DNA of 36,740 bases from JAPUME01 sp964605715 (GTDB lineage: Bacteria > Acidobacteriota > Terriglobia > UBA7540 > JAPUME01), in contig CAZSDV010000016.1 in the NCBI GenBank assembly GCA_964605715.1, forward strand, positions 1-36,740, in the 5' to 3' direction. The notes under the pieces were generated by a model that saw nothing but the letters and a program-made list of their open reading frames with translations, had not been told where the DNA came from and ran no database searches. Position numbers and translations under genes: made by a program. This document shows positions 34,966 to 36,740 of this stretch, piece after piece. Numbering within the stretch: position 1 is the first letter of the stretch; each line of letters begins with the position of its first letter.

Positions 34966-35649
34966 TTGTTTTGTTTTAAAAAAGGGAGTGACCCTAAGGA
35001 TGCCAGTCGGGCAAGAAGGTATTCAGATTTTACCAATAAGTTAACCATACCTTCGGGTTGCAGTTTTTGGAGATTGGCTGCAGAAGGGAAAATCTTCTAC
35101 ACAGTGCCAAGCCACCATTACAACTGTCCCATTGGGAGCTACACGCATAATATTCCCCTTCCAGAAGAACGCAACATGGAACTTGACCAAACTCTATCCC
35201 TCATGTCCGACATAGGTTACATAAACATGGAGGAGATTCCCGGGATCTACCGACTAGCCAAAACTCCCGGCGTCATACTTTACGCACCCCTAAAAGCGAC
35301 TCCTGTTGATCCAAATATTGTCCTTTTCGCAGGGCAGCCTGGGCGACTCATGCTTCTCCAAGAGGCCGCTCTCCGTGCTGGCATCAAACTAGGAGGTCCA
35401 TTGCTAGGTCGCCCCACCTGCATGGCATTGCCTGCCACACTAACTCAAGGAGCCATTGCAAGCACGGGCTGCATTGGCAACCGCATTTACACAGACCTCG
35501 AGGATGACAGCCTTTATGTCACGGTTCCCGGAAAGAACCTACCTGAAATCGCTAATGAGATAGAGGTAGTATCGGCGGCCAATGACAAGCTATCCCTATA
35601 CCACCTTGAAAGAAGAAAGACACTAGAGAAACTCAATATCCCCAAATAA
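34966..35649 (+). CDS. DUF169 family protein, 5' end unusual
   Basis: A 227-residue protein of the DUF169 family (COG2043), whose function is unknown. LPEERNMELDQTLSLMSDIG and the Cys block YNCPIGSYTHN are family landmarks. The frame starts after a TGA at 34960-34962, and the only early start codon is TTG at 34966. The helix plus PPVAV-type segment that usually precedes the Lys/Gly turn seems to be missing. An A6-G3 run at 34978-34986 lies at that point; reading the neighbouring frame gives a short open segment without a start. Either a rare start or a 5' truncation explains this. The gene follows the TonB receptor by 74 bases on the same strand. Confidence 0.75.
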   Translation: MFCFKKGSDPKDASRARRYSDFTNKLTIPSGCSFWRLAAEGKIFYTVPSHHYNCPIGSYTHNIPLPEERNMELDQTLSLMSDIGYINMEEIPGIYRLAKTPGVILYAPLKATPVDPNIVLFAGQPGRLMLLQEAALRAGIKLGGPLLGRPTCMALPATLTQGAIASTGCIGNRIYTDLEDDSLYVTVPGKNLPEIANEIEVVSAANDKLSLYHLERRKTLEKLNIPK

Positions 35650-35760
35650 ACCAATAGACCCTTCTTTTAGATTCCCAGCCTATTTAAGGGGGCCCTTGAC
35701 CTCTAATTGGTAGATACTTCTTTATTTTGAATTAGTCAGAAACGACTACGGGCAAGGTGG

Positions 35761-36120
35761 CTAGATCCAATCAAGAGCTTTCCTTTTCCAAATCCAGACA
35801 TAGCCAAGAACGAGGATACCTAGAAAAACAAACATCTCCATCAAGCCAAAGAGGCCCAGTACCCGAAACTGAACAGCCCAGGGGAAAAGAAAAATGGTCT
35901 CAACATCAAAAATTACAAAAAGAATAGCGATAATGTAGTACCGAACAGCATAGCGGCCCCGAGAATCAGACTCAGGCTCAACTCCGCATTCATAGGGCCC
36001 TAATTTAGCTCCCTCATCTAGCGAGGGTGGACGAATTAGTTTACCTATCCAAAGCGTAGCCAATGGAAAGGTGATGGCAACTACAGCAAATATTAAAATT
36101 GGGGCATATTGTCGGAGCAA
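35761..36120 (-). CDS. nuoA: NADH-quinone oxidoreductase subunit A
   Basis: A 119-residue membrane subunit of complex I with three helices, near the quinone site. YECGVEP, the RYAVRYYIIAILFVIFD run and ETIFLFPWA are the family signatures. The start is TTG at 36120, supported by AAAGGGG 6 bases upstream. In most bacteria nuoA sits directly before nuoB; here it is alone, 6.3 kb from nuoB and on the opposite strand. It follows the histidine kinase gene by 90 bases on the same strand. Confidence 0.95.
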   Translation of the reverse strand: MLRQYAPILIFAVVAITFPLATLWIGKLIRPPSLDEGAKLGPYECGVEPESDSRGRYAVRYYIIAILFVIFDVETIFLFPWAVQFRVLGLFGLMEMFVFLGILVLGYVWIWKRKALDWI

Positions 36121-36210
36121 GCTTGTCCCCTTTCAGTAAACCGCAAACCAGACTGCCCGGACATAATACCACACACAATAAGTGTTAATAGCCAGGAATA
36201 ACATCGAGCT

Positions 36211-36740
36211 TCAAGATCCTTTGAATTCTGTCTCTGTGCCAGCCGACATATCAGAATCAGACATGGAGTACACTTCAGGAATATCAATACGAACCTCGGT
36301 TCCAGTGCCCAGATTGCTATCTACCTCAAACTTAAAATCCTCTCCATAAATAACTTCTAGCCTTGCCAGCACATTACTAATTCCAATGCCAGAAGCAAAT
36401 ATCTGTTCGCGCCTCTCTGGAGAAATTCCAACTCCGTTATCTCCTACATATATGGTTAACCGTCCATTGGCCCGGGACGAGCCAATGGTAATGGTCCCTC
36501 CTTCAATTTTAGGCCCAATCCCATGCTTCAAGGAATTTTCAACTAATGGCTGCAACAGCATATTAGGAATTACAAGCTCTAATGTGTCCGAATGAACCTC
36601 TTTACGAATTTCAAGTCTATCCGTCCCGAATCGAACCACCTCAATATCTAGGTAATCATCAACAAAGTCTAATTCTTGCCTCAGAAGAACGTAATTAGAT
36701 TGCGCCCTTAGTCTTCCACGGAAGATGTTCGAAAGCTTCA
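36211..36740 (-). CDS. LytS/YehU-type sensor histidine kinase, C-terminal part (cut by window edge)
   Basis: About 175 residues are visible; the gene runs off the right edge. RLRAQSNYVLLRQELDFVDD and DYLDIEVVRFG match the His_kinase domain (PF06580) downstream of the phospho-accepting histidine, which lies outside the window. The HATPase part has the N box PLVENSLKHGI, then GDNGVGI and GIGISNVLARLEVIYG. This class usually acts with a LytR/AlgR response regulator, often encoded just downstream; here nuoA follows instead. The sensed signal cannot be read. Confidence 0.9.
   Translation of the reverse strand, partial: KLSNIFRGRLRAQSNYVLLRQELDFVDDYLDIEVVRFGTDRLEIRKEVHSDTLELVIPNMLLQPLVENSLKHGIGPKIEGGTITIGSSRANGRLTIYVGDNGVGISPERREQIFASGIGISNVLARLEVIYGEDFKFEVDSNLGTGTEVRIDIPEVYSMSDSDMSAGTETEFKGS

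Noticed and set aside
35680..35700. AAGGGGGCCCTT as a terminator between the DUF169 gene and nuoA
   Set aside because: The loop would be only two bases and no T run follows on either strand.
1..36740. CRISPR arrays, insertion sequences, prophage genes, rRNA genes
   Set aside because: No regularly spaced repeats, transposase or integrase motifs, phage structural genes or rRNA sequence were seen on either strand.

Overview
The window looks like a chromosomal fragment from an AT-leaning, Gram-negative-type bacterium of the Planctomycetes/Verrucomicrobia/Lentisphaerae group. The evidence is repeated pairs of a cytochrome-type PSCyt1-DUF1549-DUF1553 protein with a Tat-exported DUF1501 protein, a family combination typical of that group. 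A TonB-dependent receptor indicates an outer membrane. A run of ten N (28878-28887) marks a scaffold gap, so this is probably a metagenome-derived or draft assembly. Assignment below phylum level cannot be supported from the sequence alone.

Region 1 (1-15928) is an accessory, probably catabolic block. It opens with the last 14 codons of a DUF1501 gene cut by the window edge. Then come a PSCyt1/DUF1549/DUF1553 gene with a LamG-like insert and its DUF1501 partner, a ceramidase-like hydrolase, and, convergently, a CehA/McbA-type PHP metallohydrolase. After a 500-base gap come a secreted esterase, a second PSCyt1/DUF1549/DUF1553 gene (discoidin-like insert instead of LamG) and a second DUF1501 gene. 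A sugar-porter MFS transporter closes the block on the opposite strand. Nearly every product has an export signal or membrane segments. The block therefore reads as an envelope-located system that attacks an unknown organic substrate, possibly a glycolipid or decorated polysaccharide, and imports a product.

Region 2 (15988-24270) is housekeeping: a YheT-type hydrolase, tRNA-Phe(GAA), a DksA-like regulator, FtsK, UppP, RNase J and RsmA, nearly all on the minus strand.

Region 3 (24660-29463, plus strand) holds thioredoxin, then purA-moeA-moaC-moaB in close order, then the assembly gap and nuoB. The molybdenum-cofactor genes match a molybdoenzyme, MsrP (YedY), encoded 2-3 kb further on.

Region 4 (29548-36740) holds YgfZ, a small CopD-like membrane protein and MsrP on the minus strand. 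Divergently placed are a small His/Cys protein and a ZnuD-like TonB receptor with His-rich stretches, suggesting metal uptake. A DUF169 protein with an unusual 5' end, nuoA (apart from nuoB and on the other strand) and the C-terminal part of a LytS/YehU-type histidine kinase cut by the window edge complete the window.

The observations most worth following up are the reiterated cytochrome/DUF1501 module with interchangeable binding domains and its hydrolase neighbours, the metal-receptor pair, and the split nuoA/nuoB arrangement.
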